From Microbacterium pullorum (GTDB lineage Bacteria > Actinomycetota > Actinomycetes > Actinomycetales > Microbacteriaceae): a DNA stretch of 64,000 nucleotides. Location: assembly GCF_014836535.1 (NCBI RefSeq), contig NZ_JACSQP010000005.1, forward strand, positions 124,001 through 188,000, read 5' to 3'. A model generated the notes under the pieces. It ran no database searches. It saw only the letters and a program-made list of their open reading frames with translations, and was not told the origin of the DNA. This document shows, in pieces, positions 8,766-16,553 of the stretch. Every line of letters starts with the position of its first letter. Position 1 is the stretch's first letter. Both the position numbers and the translations under genes were made by a program.

Positions 8766-9785
8766 TCAGAAGGCGACGAACCGCACGGTGTTGCCCCACG
8801 GGTCGGCCGCGACGACGGTGTCGTCGTGCACGTCATGGGCGACGCCGGCATCCGCCAGGCGGGCAGCGACGGCATCGAGGTCGGATGCCGCGGGCACGGC
8901 GACCGTGAGGCTGCGCAGCCCCGCGGCGGAGTCGTCGCGTGCACCCGCTCCGGCACTCTGCCAGGTGTTCGTCGCGAGGTGGTGGTGGTACCCGCCCGCG
9001 GAGTAGAACAGCGCACCCTCGGACTCGGCCGTCACGTCGAACCCGAGCACGTCGGCGTAGAAGGCGCGTGCCTCTTGCAGGTCACCGACGCGCAGGTGCA
9101 CATGTCCCATCGTCGCCGCGCCGGATGCGTCGCCGTCGAGATGCTCCTGCATGAAGGCGTTCGGATCCAGCGGCGCGCTGCCCATGGTCACCTGACCGTC
9201 TTCCCACACCCACTCATCGGCCGGACGGTCCATGTAGAGCTCCACGCCGTTTCCTTCGGGGTCCCCGACGTAGAACGCGAGGCTCACCGAGTGATCGGCG
9301 CTGCCTTGGAAAGACTGCGGCGCGACCTGGGCGACCCGCATCAGGGTCTGCGCGAGCGAGGGGGCGTCTGCGTAGAGAATCGCTGAGTGATACAGCCCCG
9401 CGGCGCGAGGATCGTCGGCGCTGCTCGCCGTGGCATCCAGGCGAATGAGGGGTGCGTCGAGACCGAGCCAGACCGAGCCCTCCGACTCCTGCATCACGTC
9501 GAGCCCGATCACGTCGCGGTAGTACGCCGTCATCGTGTCGAGGTCTTGCACCGTGAGTTCGACGACACCCAACTGCGTATCGGACGGCAGCACTCCCGAG
9601 CCCGCCGCGGGGTCACCGGAGCCGGCTGACCCCTCAGCGTCGGCACGGTCGGCCAGGAACCATGCGGTGCCGCCGACGATGATGAGTATGGCGGCGAGGA
9701 TGGCGCCGCCGAGGATCCAGCGTTTCCCGGGGGAGGGCGACGAAGTCGAATGAGTCACACCAATGATAAGCGCATTCAAATGCAT
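8766..9785 (-). CDS. membrane-anchored double VOC-domain protein (dioxygenase-like)
   Basis: A 339-residue protein. A transmembrane helix at about residues 24-45 is followed by a Gly/Ser/Ala linker and two glyoxalase/extradiol-dioxygenase (VOC) modules. The first starts at VVELTVQDLDTMTAYYRDVIG and the second at MGHVHLRVGDLQEARAFYADVLG. Metal-ligand candidates H (MGHVHLRV), H (YHHHLATN) and the terminal Glu-equivalent region can be seen. The soluble relatives are CatE-like two-module enzymes; membrane anchoring with the domains outside is unusual. GTG at 9758 is an alternative start. Substrate unknown. Confidence 0.75.
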   Translation of the reverse strand: MHLNALIIGVTHSTSSPSPGKRWILGGAILAAILIIVGGTAWFLADRADAEGSAGSGDPAAGSGVLPSDTQLGVVELTVQDLDTMTAYYRDVIGLDVMQESEGSVWLGLDAPLIRLDATASSADDPRAAGLYHSAILYADAPSLAQTLMRVAQVAPQSFQGSADHSVSLAFYVGDPEGNGVELYMDRPADEWVWEDGQVTMGSAPLDPNAFMQEHLDGDASGAATMGHVHLRVGDLQEARAFYADVLGFDVTAESEGALFYSAGGYHHHLATNTWQSAGAGARDDSAAGLRSLTVAVPAASDLDAVAARLADAGVAHDVHDDTVVAADPWGNTVRFVAF

Positions 9786-9843
9786 ATGATTCCCCGCAGG
9801 GCGGGACTGACCGCAGCGCCAGCCCGGTCGCTAGGGTGGCGCC

Positions 9844-10152
9844 ATGCCTTCGGTGACGGACTGGATCTCGAGCATCGGCTCTCTGGTGGGCGCCCTGACC
9901 GGCGTGGGCGCGCTGGTCGTCGCCGTCCTCAGCTATCGCAAGTCGACGAGGGCGCTGGCCGCCGACGCGCAGACCAGGGGAGCGGTCGCCTCGACCGTGG
10001 ACGCGGTCGAGGCGTTGGGGCTGGCGGGAGGTTTCAACACCCGACCGGGCGGCCCGGGCTATGCCCTCCGCCCGGAAGAACCCGATCGCGAGCAGGCGGA
10101 AGCGTACGAGGCCGCGTTGCAGGCGGCTCGACGCGGACTCGGGCCCGCCTAG
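9844..10152 (+). CDS. small single-TM hypothetical protein
   Basis: I do not recognise this 102-residue protein. It has one hydrophobic helix (about residues 12-31, ending in LSYRKST), then a charged, Ala-rich and probably helical tail of about 70 residues. ATG 9844 is preceded by -10 TAGGGT (9832-9837) at six bases, the leaderless pattern used by many real genes here, which is the main support for it being expressed. It lies between the VOC protein gene (divergent) and the DoxX-like gene (convergent, 15 bp apart). Confidence 0.6.
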   Translation: MPSVTDWISSIGSLVGALTGVGALVVAVLSYRKSTRALAADAQTRGAVASTVDAVEALGLAGGFNTRPGGPGYALRPEEPDREQAEAYEAALQAARRGLGPA

Positions 10153-10167
10153 GACCCGGCGCGGGGC

Positions 10168-10686
10168 TCACCGGGCGGGCGCGTCGCCGGCCGGACGATC
10201 GACGGGGGAGTCGGTGCGCCGCTGACGCCGGGAACGCCACGCGCGCCACGCACCGGTGCACCAGAGCGCCCAGATCACGAGCAGAGGCTGAAAGAGCAGG
10301 CGGATGCCGCGGGAGAGATCGGTGTCCAGCCCGAAGGCATCCGTGCCGCTGACGAACTGTTCGACGTTTCCGGGGAAGATCGCCACGAAGAACGCCGCGG
10401 TGACCCACCCGACCAGCACGCGCTGCCGCGCCCAGACCAGCAGCGCGAGCCCCAGCGCGATCTCGACGACCCCTGACGCGAGCACCACGAAGTCGACCGG
10501 CAGGGGGAGCCACGCGGGGACCTGCGCGACGAAGGACGCGCGCGCGAACGTGAGATGCCCGATGCCTGTGAACAGGAGAAAGGCACCCAGCACCCAGCGG
10601 GCGATCGCGCGCGGGACGCTCACACCCGCGCGCCCGCCGGCGCGTGGGGCGGACCCGCGATCGGCGCGATCTGGGTTTCCACTCAT
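10168..10686 (-). CDS. DoxX-like four-helix membrane protein
   Basis: A 172-residue protein with four predicted membrane helices. RWVLGAFLLFTGIGHLTF is helix 1 with the family-typical G-x-x-H, VLASGVVEIALGLALLV is helix 2, and two more follow. The pattern is that of DoxX/MauE-type small membrane proteins; function unknown. ATG 10686 is chosen because GGACAGGAC lies just upstream. A GTG about 21 codons further in would also keep all helices. The Shine-Dalgarno region is made of three TGTCC repeats (10686-10700, read as GGACA on the coding strand). Confidence 0.75.
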   Translation of the reverse strand: MSGNPDRADRGSAPRAGGRAGVSVPRAIARWVLGAFLLFTGIGHLTFARASFVAQVPAWLPLPVDFVVLASGVVEIALGLALLVWARQRVLVGWVTAAFFVAIFPGNVEQFVSGTDAFGLDTDLSRGIRLLFQPLLVIWALWCTGAWRAWRSRRQRRTDSPVDRPAGDAPAR

Positions 10687-10835
10687 GTCCTGTCCTGTCC
10701 TGTCGATTCGGGCGATATCAGGCTGGTGCGGCCAACATATGCCGTGAGCTAGGGAAGAGGGAGGGGCCGCGGCCGTTGACGTTGATCTCGCTGGCGGTCG
10801 ACGTTGCTTCCTCCACAGGTGGATGCCGGCGTGAG

Positions 10836-10844
10836 TTATCCACA
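10836..10844 (+). promoter_or_regulatory. perfect DnaA-box consensus upstream of the HNH gene
   Basis: TTATCCACA matches the consensus DnaA box exactly. It stands alone in the 222-bp leader of the DUF222/HNH gene, with only the short TCCACAGGTGGA palindrome about 12 bp upstream. One box is not an origin. It could allow replication-linked control of the downstream gene or be a chance match. Confidence 0.35.
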
Positions 10845-10908
10845 ATCCTTCTTTTGGCCTGGGGTTTGCCTGCGGTGAATGTCGGTGGCCCTCGTCAGAA
10901 TAGGGGGT

Positions 10909-12276
10909 ATGAACAAGCCGCCGGCAGCCACCACGAGGCGCGATACGCGCTCGCGTGGTGCGGTGCTGGGGGAGTTGGAGCGCACCCGGGCGGGGATCGC
11001 GGCGCTGCAGGCCGAGGAGTTGGGGTTGCTGGCGCGTGCGGATGCGATCGCGGCGGAGCACACGGCGCGGGTGCCGTCTGGGGCGGGCCGGGAGCGGGAG
11101 ATCCCGTTGCAGGAGATGGCCGCCGAGGTCGCCGCCGTGCTGCGCCGCTCGGATCGGGTGATCCAGGATCGGCTGCATGACGCGACCGTCCTGGTGACCG
11201 GGTTCACCGCGACCGTCGCCGCGCTGCGGGCCGGGATCATCGACGCCGCGCACGTGCGGCTGATTCAGGATGCCGGCGCCCGCATCACCGACCCCGACGC
11301 CCGAGCCCGGTTCGAACAAGCCGCGCTGGTGGTCTGCGAGCGGGAGACCCCCGGACGGGCGAAACCGATCATCGCGATGATCGCGCAGAAACTGCACCCC
11401 GTGCCCCTCGAGGAGCGGCACGCCGAGGCCGCCGCCGGGCGGCGGGTATGGGTGCGGGATTTGGACGACGGGATGGCGGAACTCGCCGCGGCGCTGCCAG
11501 CCGCGCTGGCATACGCGATCCACGACCGCCTCACCCAACACGCCCGCGAGGTCGCGGCTGCCCGGCACGCCGGGCGAGCCGCGGAGCCTGCAGCGTCCGA
11601 CCCTCCGCCGACGGCGTCGGCGGGCGCTGACCCAGCGGGCACCGACGCCGCGGGCACCGATACCCGTACCGCCGACCAGATGCGCGCGGATGTCCTCACC
11701 GACCTGCTGCTCACCGGGCATGCCAGCTCCCCGATCTCCTCCGCCAGCACCCCCGGTGCGCGGGCGATCACCGCGCGGGTGCAGATCGTCATCCCCGCCG
11801 CGACCCTCACCGGCGAAGGCACCGCACCGGCCGAACTCCTCGGATACGGACCCATCGACCCCGACACCGCCCGCCGACTCGCCGGCACCGCCGACCTCTG
11901 GGAACGCGTCTTCACCTCACCTACCACCGGCGCCGTCCAACACGTCGACACCTACCGACCCAACCGGGCACAACGCCGACACCTCGACACCCGCGACGAA
12001 CACTGCCGATTCCCCGGCTGCCGCCGACCCGTCCACTACTGCGACCACGACCACACCATCGACCACGCCAGGGGCGGGGCGACCGCCGTCTGCAACCTCG
12101 CCAACCTCTGCGTCCGCCACCACACCCTCAAACACGCCAGCGCCTGGACGGTCATCCAGAAACCCCGCGGCATCCTCGAATGGACCAGCCCCACCGGCCG
12201 GACCTACACCGACATCCCCAGACGCGTCCTCGAATTCACCGCCCTGGCCGCCGCCGAAGCCCCACCACCGTTCTGA
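10909..12276 (+). CDS. DUF222 domain HNH endonuclease (13E12-repeat family)
   Basis: A 455-residue protein. The N-terminal two thirds are the all-helical DUF222 region, with a low-complexity Ala/Asp/Thr insert at about 225-255. The C-terminus carries an HNH nuclease: HCRFPGCRRPVHYCDHDH, then IDHARGG and N-LANLCVRHH, with paired Cys and His for zinc and the catalytic His. Such genes are highly repeated in actinobacterial genomes and behave like selfish nucleases; the DNA target is unknown. ATG 10909 follows GGGGGT and is preferred to a GTG at 10879. It directly borders the low-GC island. Confidence 0.88.
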   Translation: MNKPPAATTRRDTRSRGAVLGELERTRAGIAALQAEELGLLARADAIAAEHTARVPSGAGREREIPLQEMAAEVAAVLRRSDRVIQDRLHDATVLVTGFTATVAALRAGIIDAAHVRLIQDAGARITDPDARARFEQAALVVCERETPGRAKPIIAMIAQKLHPVPLEERHAEAAAGRRVWVRDLDDGMAELAAALPAALAYAIHDRLTQHAREVAAARHAGRAAEPAASDPPPTASAGADPAGTDAAGTDTRTADQMRADVLTDLLLTGHASSPISSASTPGARAITARVQIVIPAATLTGEGTAPAELLGYGPIDPDTARRLAGTADLWERVFTSPTTGAVQHVDTYRPNRAQRRHLDTRDEHCRFPGCRRPVHYCDHDHTIDHARGGATAVCNLANLCVRHHTLKHASAWTVIQKPRGILEWTSPTGRTYTDIPRRVLEFTALAAAEAPPPF

Positions 12277-12580
12277 GCACGAGTGCGCGTCTCAGTCTCG
12301 AACGGCGTGGCTCGTCGCCATGGTTCGTCCGGACGTCGTAGGCAGATCCGGGGGAGCAGTGAGCTGACCCGGCTGCGAAGACGGCATCACCCTCAACGTG
12401 GTGGCGAACACCTGACTGGATAGCGGGGTTATCTAGGGGCGGGTGTATTCAGAGGTGGGTGTCTTCAGTAGACGTGCCTGCAGTTGCCGCAGCGGCGTGC
12501 ACCTAGGTTGACGTGGCTCCCCCGCGGAATCGAGAGGGCCGGCTGACTACCCGTCCGAAGTGCTCGCACCGCCCGGCATC
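12277..12580. other. gene-free left flank of the island
   Basis: No credible reading frame is present on either strand in these 304 bp. A short imperfect direct repeat is seen around 12437-12470 (GGGTGTATTCAGAGG, then GGGTGTCTTCAG). Base composition falls from the HNH gene towards the VOC gene, so the left edge of the accessory island probably lies here. No attachment site, integrase or terminal inverted repeat is visible. Confidence 0.5.
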
Positions 12581-12976
12581 TCAATCGCCACTAGTCGGTG
12601 GCCCCACTAGTTCGGCTTTCCAGCCAGAGGTGCTTTCGAGGTACACGGTTAGTTGGCCTTCGACACCTCGAGCCGGGTACCGGCCTTCATAGAGGGGAAC
12701 CCAGCCATGGTCCTCGCAATTCTCGAAGATCTCGAGCAGCAGTTGATCAGTTGGTACGTTGAGCGCGACGTGATTCATTCCGGCGTTACGTCGGTTGAGG
12801 CTACCGGAAGTAAGTGCGGGTGCCTCTGTGAGGACAATGTAGACAGACTTCGCATTCCAAGCGCGGCCCCCCGACCAAGGCTCGCTCGGCTCCCATCCGA
12901 TCGCGCTGAGGAGCCAGTCCCACTCAGGGATGTCCGTTTCGACGTCGTTGACCCACAACTCGAGATGATGGATCAC
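12581..12976 (-). CDS. VOC-family protein, last gene of the island operon
   Basis: A 131-residue single VOC (glyoxalase/bleomycin-resistance/dioxygenase) domain. It starts MIHHLELWVNDVE and later has NHVALNVPTDQLLLEIFE and a terminal YLESTSGWKAELVG, where His, His and Glu could ligate a metal. Members are lyases, isomerases, dioxygenases or antibiotic-binding resistance proteins. Start GTG 12976 overlaps the stop of the preceding gene (GTGA), so it is translationally coupled. Codon use is less GC-biased than that of flanking genes. In this context it may be either a biosynthetic or a self-protection protein; that is inference. Confidence 0.8.
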   Translation of the reverse strand: MIHHLELWVNDVETDIPEWDWLLSAIGWEPSEPWSGGRAWNAKSVYIVLTEAPALTSGSLNRRNAGMNHVALNVPTDQLLLEIFENCEDHGWVPLYEGRYPARGVEGQLTVYLESTSGWKAELVGPPTSGD

Positions 12977-13545
12977 GGGTGCCCCCCGCTACTTTTGCTG
13001 AGGTCTTTCTGGAAGCGCGTGACGATCTGTGCGGGTGTCAGCGGAATCGCCGCGGGTGCGTCATCTTGGATTGCCGTCGATATGACCGCCAGTCGCAGGC
13101 CTGGTTCTGAAAGCCAGTTGGAGATCGTGTGTGGCGACGAAGTGTCGAATCGTCGCGAGACGGAGATGCCGCAACCCTTGGACACCTTGACGATGTCAGT
13201 TACCGACGCTGTCGCGGACCTTTGGCCACCAGTCGTTGCATAGGAGCCATTGTCGAGGATGATTAGCTTCAGATTCTTAGGCGAATGACTCGCTGCCGTT
13301 GATAGAGTCCCCAGGGCCATGAGTATTCCTCCGTCTCCTTCGATCGCGATGACTGTCTGCGAGTTTGCAAGACTGAGTCCGAGAGCGAACGGAATGACCC
13401 CACCCATTGACCCGAGCATATAGAAGTTGTTCGGCGCATCGGCCTGGTTGAACATCGTCGTGGACGTGTTCCCGAGATGCGTTACGAAAAGCGCCTCGGG
13501 ATTGAGGTTACGAAGAGCGGGGAGGAGTGTGCGCGGGTCAAGCAT
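12973..13545 (-). CDS. ThDP-binding subunit (beta) of a phosphonopyruvate/sulfopyruvate-type decarboxylase
   Basis: A 190-residue C-terminal-type ThDP domain. GDGG at residues 70-73 and DN at 98-99 form the Mg/ThDP diphosphate motif, and GSYATTGGQ at 100-108 matches the N-G-x-Y-x-(S/T)TGGQ stretch of phosphonopyruvate and sulfopyruvate (ComE) decarboxylases. It would pair with the product of the gene just upstream to decarboxylate a 3-substituted pyruvate. The longer frame starts at 13596, but ATG 13545 is chosen because it overlaps the upstream stop in ATGCTTGA (8-nt overlap). No phosphoenolpyruvate mutase or sulfolactate gene is in the window, so the substrate is open. Confidence 0.8.
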   Translation of the reverse strand: MLDPRTLLPALRNLNPEALFVTHLGNTSTTMFNQADAPNNFYMLGSMGGVIPFALGLSLANSQTVIAIEGDGGILMALGTLSTAASHSPKNLKLIILDNGSYATTGGQRSATASVTDIVKVSKGCGISVSRRFDTSSPHTISNWLSEPGLRLAVISTAIQDDAPAAIPLTPAQIVTRFQKDLSKSSGGHP

Positions 13546-13978
13546 CGCGAGCTCCGTAAAGGACGACAAGCGGCCCGGTGGCCCACGTTCGGTCATCCGT
13601 GACGGAGTGCGCGAGGCCGACTATCTTCGTGGGGTCATCGCAGTGTCGCGTGGGAACTCCCAGAGACGCGCAGATCTGTTTAGTGGCCCGCCCGAAGGGC
13701 ATCTGGGCGGGGTTCTCATCGGAGACGCCGCCGCGGAGCGTCACCACGATGGGGACTCGCAGGCTGTATGCCATGAGTAACGATCCGAGCGTGTTGAGCG
13801 AGTTCGCGAAGCCGGAGTTCTGCATCATCACCAGGGGCTGTCCGCCACCAATATGGATACCCGCGGCGATCGCGAGCGCTTCGTCCTCCCGCGAGGCGAT
13901 GATGCTGTTGCTCGGATCTAGCGGAAAGGAAAGCCCCGTGAGGATGGAGGAGGGCACGTATACGTAGCGATCGATCAT
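13538..13978 (-). CDS. PYR-domain subunit (alpha) of the same ThDP-dependent decarboxylase
   Basis: A 146-residue N-terminal-type ThDP domain. YVPSSILTGL near the start and ASREDEALAIAAG at about 28-40 match the pyrimidine-binding half of phosphonopyruvate decarboxylase/ComD, the acidic residue in REDE being the candidate cofactor-activating Glu. QNSGFANSLNTLGSLL and VPIVVTLRGG follow as expected. In most Ppd enzymes both halves are one chain; here they are separate, as in ComDE. ATG 13978 overlaps the DNA glycosylase stop (ATGA). Confidence 0.8.
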   Translation of the reverse strand: MIDRYVYVPSSILTGLSFPLDPSNSIIASREDEALAIAAGIHIGGGQPLVMMQNSGFANSLNTLGSLLMAYSLRVPIVVTLRGGVSDENPAQMPFGRATKQICASLGVPTRHCDDPTKIVGLAHSVTDDRTWATGPLVVLYGARDA

Positions 13979-15114
13979 GCTGAGCTCACGATCTGCTGAG
14001 CTAACCTCGGGTGGATCTGACCGAGACGCTCGGAGACGATCGTCTCAGTGGTCGAAAGTCGGCGCGCGAGATCGCCGACCGCGACCGTCATTTCAGCCTC
14101 GGCTGGCTGACGCTCAAACCACACATCGTTGACCTGCAGCACGCCCTTGTTGGTTTTCACGTCGGCACGGCCGCGGATCGCATTGTTCGCGAGCAGCAAG
14201 AGCGTGTAATAGCCGTATGTTCGATTGGCGGGAGGCTTGTAGGCCTCGAACCGATAATCAATGTTGAACAGCCACTTGAGCCGAGGACGATGCCACACCA
14301 GATTGTCGAATGGATTGACCAACACTGGCGACGCCGCGATCGTCGGTTCTGCGCCGGCCAGGGGAGAGACCCACAGCGAGCCCTCAACGCTAGGCAGTTG
14401 AACTCGCTCGAACTCGAGGTCCAGCAAGACCTGTTCGACCTGGGCCTCGCGGAGTCGTAGGTAGTCTGCAACATCCTGCGTCGTTCCGATCCCCAGACAT
14501 GTCAAGGCGTCTCGGACGACGCGTTTGAGCCCGTCGCCCGGGGAAAGCTCTGCACGCAGCAGATCAGCTGGGATGGCGCGCTCCGGGAGATCGAAGACGC
14601 GATTCCAGTTTGTTCGTCGGACACAGACCACGTCGCCGGTCCACACCATGTGCTCCAGCGCTTCCTTCACTGGCCCCCAGGACCAGCCGCTCCCGGGGGC
14701 TTGTGCCCCCCGAAGTGCTTTCATAGTGAGCGGTCCTTCGGTATCCAACCGATGCAGTATGTCGCGCCGCATAGAGTCAGAGGGCGCCCAGTCGAGGTGT
14801 TGGTCGCGTATGGCATCGCGCCGGAAGCCCCAGTTCGGCCAGGTGTCGATCGCCGCGAGAGACGCGGCGTGGATCGGGGCTTCGAAAACCATGGGTCTCT
14901 CAGAGTTCCAGAGATCGCGATCGACCTCAGACCCAGAATGTTCAGTCAGCCGAGTGGAGAGTGTCATTGCGTGAGCGCGACCGGCCACTGTTATCGAGTC
15001 GAGCTGGATGACCCCCAGGTGACGAACAGCGGCATCGACCGTTGCAAGGCGCGCTCCGATCCCGGACGCGTGCACGGCTAGCGCGCGTGCATCGACGAGC
15101 GACTCTATGGTCAT
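13975..15114 (-). CDS. YcaQ/AlkX-family DNA glycosylase (HTH_42)
   Basis: A 379-residue protein of the winged-helix DNA glycosylase family that unhooks DNA interstrand crosslinks and removes bulky alkylated bases. GVIQLDSITVAGRAH near residue 35-48 contains the catalytic Q-phi-D motif (QLD at 37-39) of the YcaQ/AlkX branch, in contrast to QxQ of AlkZ. NPFDNLVWHRPRLKWLFNIDY and YGYYTLLLL further on are hallmark stretches. AlkZ/AlkX relatives are often self-resistance genes in genotoxin clusters. ATG 15114 overlaps the MFS stop (ATGA), and an upstream in-frame start at 15219 lies inside the MFS gene. Confidence 0.85.
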   Translation of the reverse strand: MTIESLVDARALAVHASGIGARLATVDAAVRHLGVIQLDSITVAGRAHAMTLSTRLTEHSGSEVDRDLWNSERPMVFEAPIHAASLAAIDTWPNWGFRRDAIRDQHLDWAPSDSMRRDILHRLDTEGPLTMKALRGAQAPGSGWSWGPVKEALEHMVWTGDVVCVRRTNWNRVFDLPERAIPADLLRAELSPGDGLKRVVRDALTCLGIGTTQDVADYLRLREAQVEQVLLDLEFERVQLPSVEGSLWVSPLAGAEPTIAASPVLVNPFDNLVWHRPRLKWLFNIDYRFEAYKPPANRTYGYYTLLLLANNAIRGRADVKTNKGVLQVNDVWFERQPAEAEMTVAVGDLARRLSTTETIVSERLGQIHPRLAQQIVSSA

Positions 15115-16355
15115 GCTGATTGCCGACGTCGACGAAGGTACGCCACGGTGAACATCGTGATCAGAAGAACCCCGCATGCTACGACGGAAGCGCTGATCAC
15201 GAGACGGGAGGTTTGCCAATCCTGGTTCGCGACCGCTCCGCCGATCGCGATGGCCATGGCGCCGTTCGCGAGATCCGTGCTCGCTCCAAGCCAGAGGTTC
15301 GCTTCGTGGCGATACTGATGTTCGACATCACGATCGACCAAGAGGTACGCATTGATGTAAAGCGGAGTCACCGCGAGCCCGCCCAGTGCGAGCAGGGCGC
15401 ACAGAACGATGAGGTTGTCGGCGAAGGCCACGAATGTCACCGGCGCCAGGAACGCGAGAGTCAGGAGGGCGTACTTGGTCCACAGGGTTGCAGACCAGTT
15501 CACGGTGGCATAGAGCATCCCGCCGATGACTCCGCCGACGCTGATCATCGCGAGAACGATACCTGCGAGCCCTACCTCGCCGAGGGCTGTCGCGTACGCC
15601 GGCGCGTAGACATCGATTCCACCGAAGACGAAGCCCATACCAATCAGCGGTGCGAGGATCGCGAGCAGCTTTCGGGACGCCAATGCGCCGAGGATCCGGG
15701 ATCCGCGAACATCGAAATCGTATCCTTCGAGGTCGTTCACCTTGCTGCCGTCGATACGACGGAAGAAGTGCACTAGATAGAGAGCCCCTACGAGCGCGGT
15801 TAGCATCGCTGCCGCGGTGTACGCCCAGATTCCGCCCAACACAGTGAGCGCGAGGCCGGCGAGGAGCGGACCGGCGATGAAGGACGCCTCTTCGATGATC
15901 GAATCTGCGGAGTGAACAGCTTTGAGTTTCTCCGGATCGCCTTCAACGATCCGCGTCCATTCCACACGGATTGCAGCGTTGATCGGTGGTGCAGAAAGGC
16001 TCGAGACGACAACCAGCGAGAGCGTGAGGGGCCATGGTGCAGCGAACTGGATTGAGGCGACGATAGCGAATAGTCCGAGAGTCGACAGGACTGTCATCGG
16101 TACGAGGGCGCGGCGTGCGCCCACTGTGTCGACGATTCTGCCTCTCAGGGGAGCGGCCACCGCCAGAAGGATGGTGTAGACGCCGTCGATAATTGCGGCC
16201 AACAGGAACCCGTATTGGTCGGCCAGCGCGATGAGGAGAGCGAGTGGCACGGCGGCTGCTGCGATTCTCGCCAGCGCCGCGACGACGAGTAGGGACCTCA
16301 CACCGGGGGCCCAAACAGTCTCTCCCAACGTCTTCACTGGTTCACGGACGCTCAA
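15111..16355 (-). CDS. MFS efflux-type transporter of the island operon
   Basis: A 414-residue protein with about 12 hydrophobic helices. RGRIVDTVGARRALVPMTV after the second helix is a degenerate motif A, and IRVEWTRIVEGDP lies in a cytoplasmic loop. The general pattern is that of drug/natural-product exporters rather than sugar porters. The frame begins with TTG at 16355, which overlaps the stop of the upstream broken gene (TTGA); GTG 16337 is the alternative start. It probably exports the product of the operon or confers resistance by efflux; this is inference from the neighbours. Confidence 0.8.
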   Translation of the reverse strand: MSVREPVKTLGETVWAPGVRSLLVVAALARIAAAAVPLALLIALADQYGFLLAAIIDGVYTILLAVAAPLRGRIVDTVGARRALVPMTVLSTLGLFAIVASIQFAAPWPLTLSLVVVSSLSAPPINAAIRVEWTRIVEGDPEKLKAVHSADSIIEEASFIAGPLLAGLALTVLGGIWAYTAAAMLTALVGALYLVHFFRRIDGSKVNDLEGYDFDVRGSRILGALASRKLLAILAPLIGMGFVFGGIDVYAPAYATALGEVGLAGIVLAMISVGGVIGGMLYATVNWSATLWTKYALLTLAFLAPVTFVAFADNLIVLCALLALGGLAVTPLYINAYLLVDRDVEHQYRHEANLWLGASTDLANGAMAIAIGGAVANQDWQTSRLVISASVVACGVLLITMFTVAYLRRRRQSA

Positions 16356-16553
16356 TAGACGGCTTTCGCTTGTAGGGAATCGCCGTGGAGGAGGACGATC
16401 CTCGCGACAACGTCTCCGCGGGAGATTGTCAGAGGCCGAGTCGGTTCGCAGGCGAGGCTGAAACCCTGAGCATGAGCCATCGCTCGCTCACCGATCACAC
16501 CGAGCGGGACCTCAAGTCCGTGCACGCCGGCGGGGAACGTCGCCAGGAAGTAT
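16352..16553 (-). pseudogene. 3' part of the operon's first gene, separated by the IS
   Basis: Read on the minus strand, the frame encodes YFLATFPAGVHGLEVPLG and continues for 66 codons to VLLHGDSLQAKAVY and TGA at 16354-16352. That stop overlaps the TTG start of the MFS gene. It is the C-terminal half of a gene whose 5' half lies on the far side of the IS256 element (17959-18121). With the IS and one copy of GGAAGTAT removed the two join in frame into a 118-residue protein. It is too short for standard calls and has no start of its own. Confidence 0.75.
16546..16553. repeat. left copy of the 8-bp IS target duplication
   Basis: GGAAGTAT here and at 17959-17966 directly flank the two ends of the IS256-family element. 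Eight-base duplications are typical of this family. The exact match shows the copy inserted by transposition in place and that the ends have not been rearranged since. Confidence 0.9.

Noticed and set aside
10836..10844. Origin of replication
   Set aside because: A single DnaA box, no AT-rich unwinding region and none of dnaA, dnaN or gyrB nearby.
12973..13596. Start of the ThDP beta subunit at 13596
   Set aside because: It would overlap the alpha gene by 59 bp and lacks a ribosome site; ATG 13545 gives the 8-nt overlap typical of the operon and the family's normal N-terminus.
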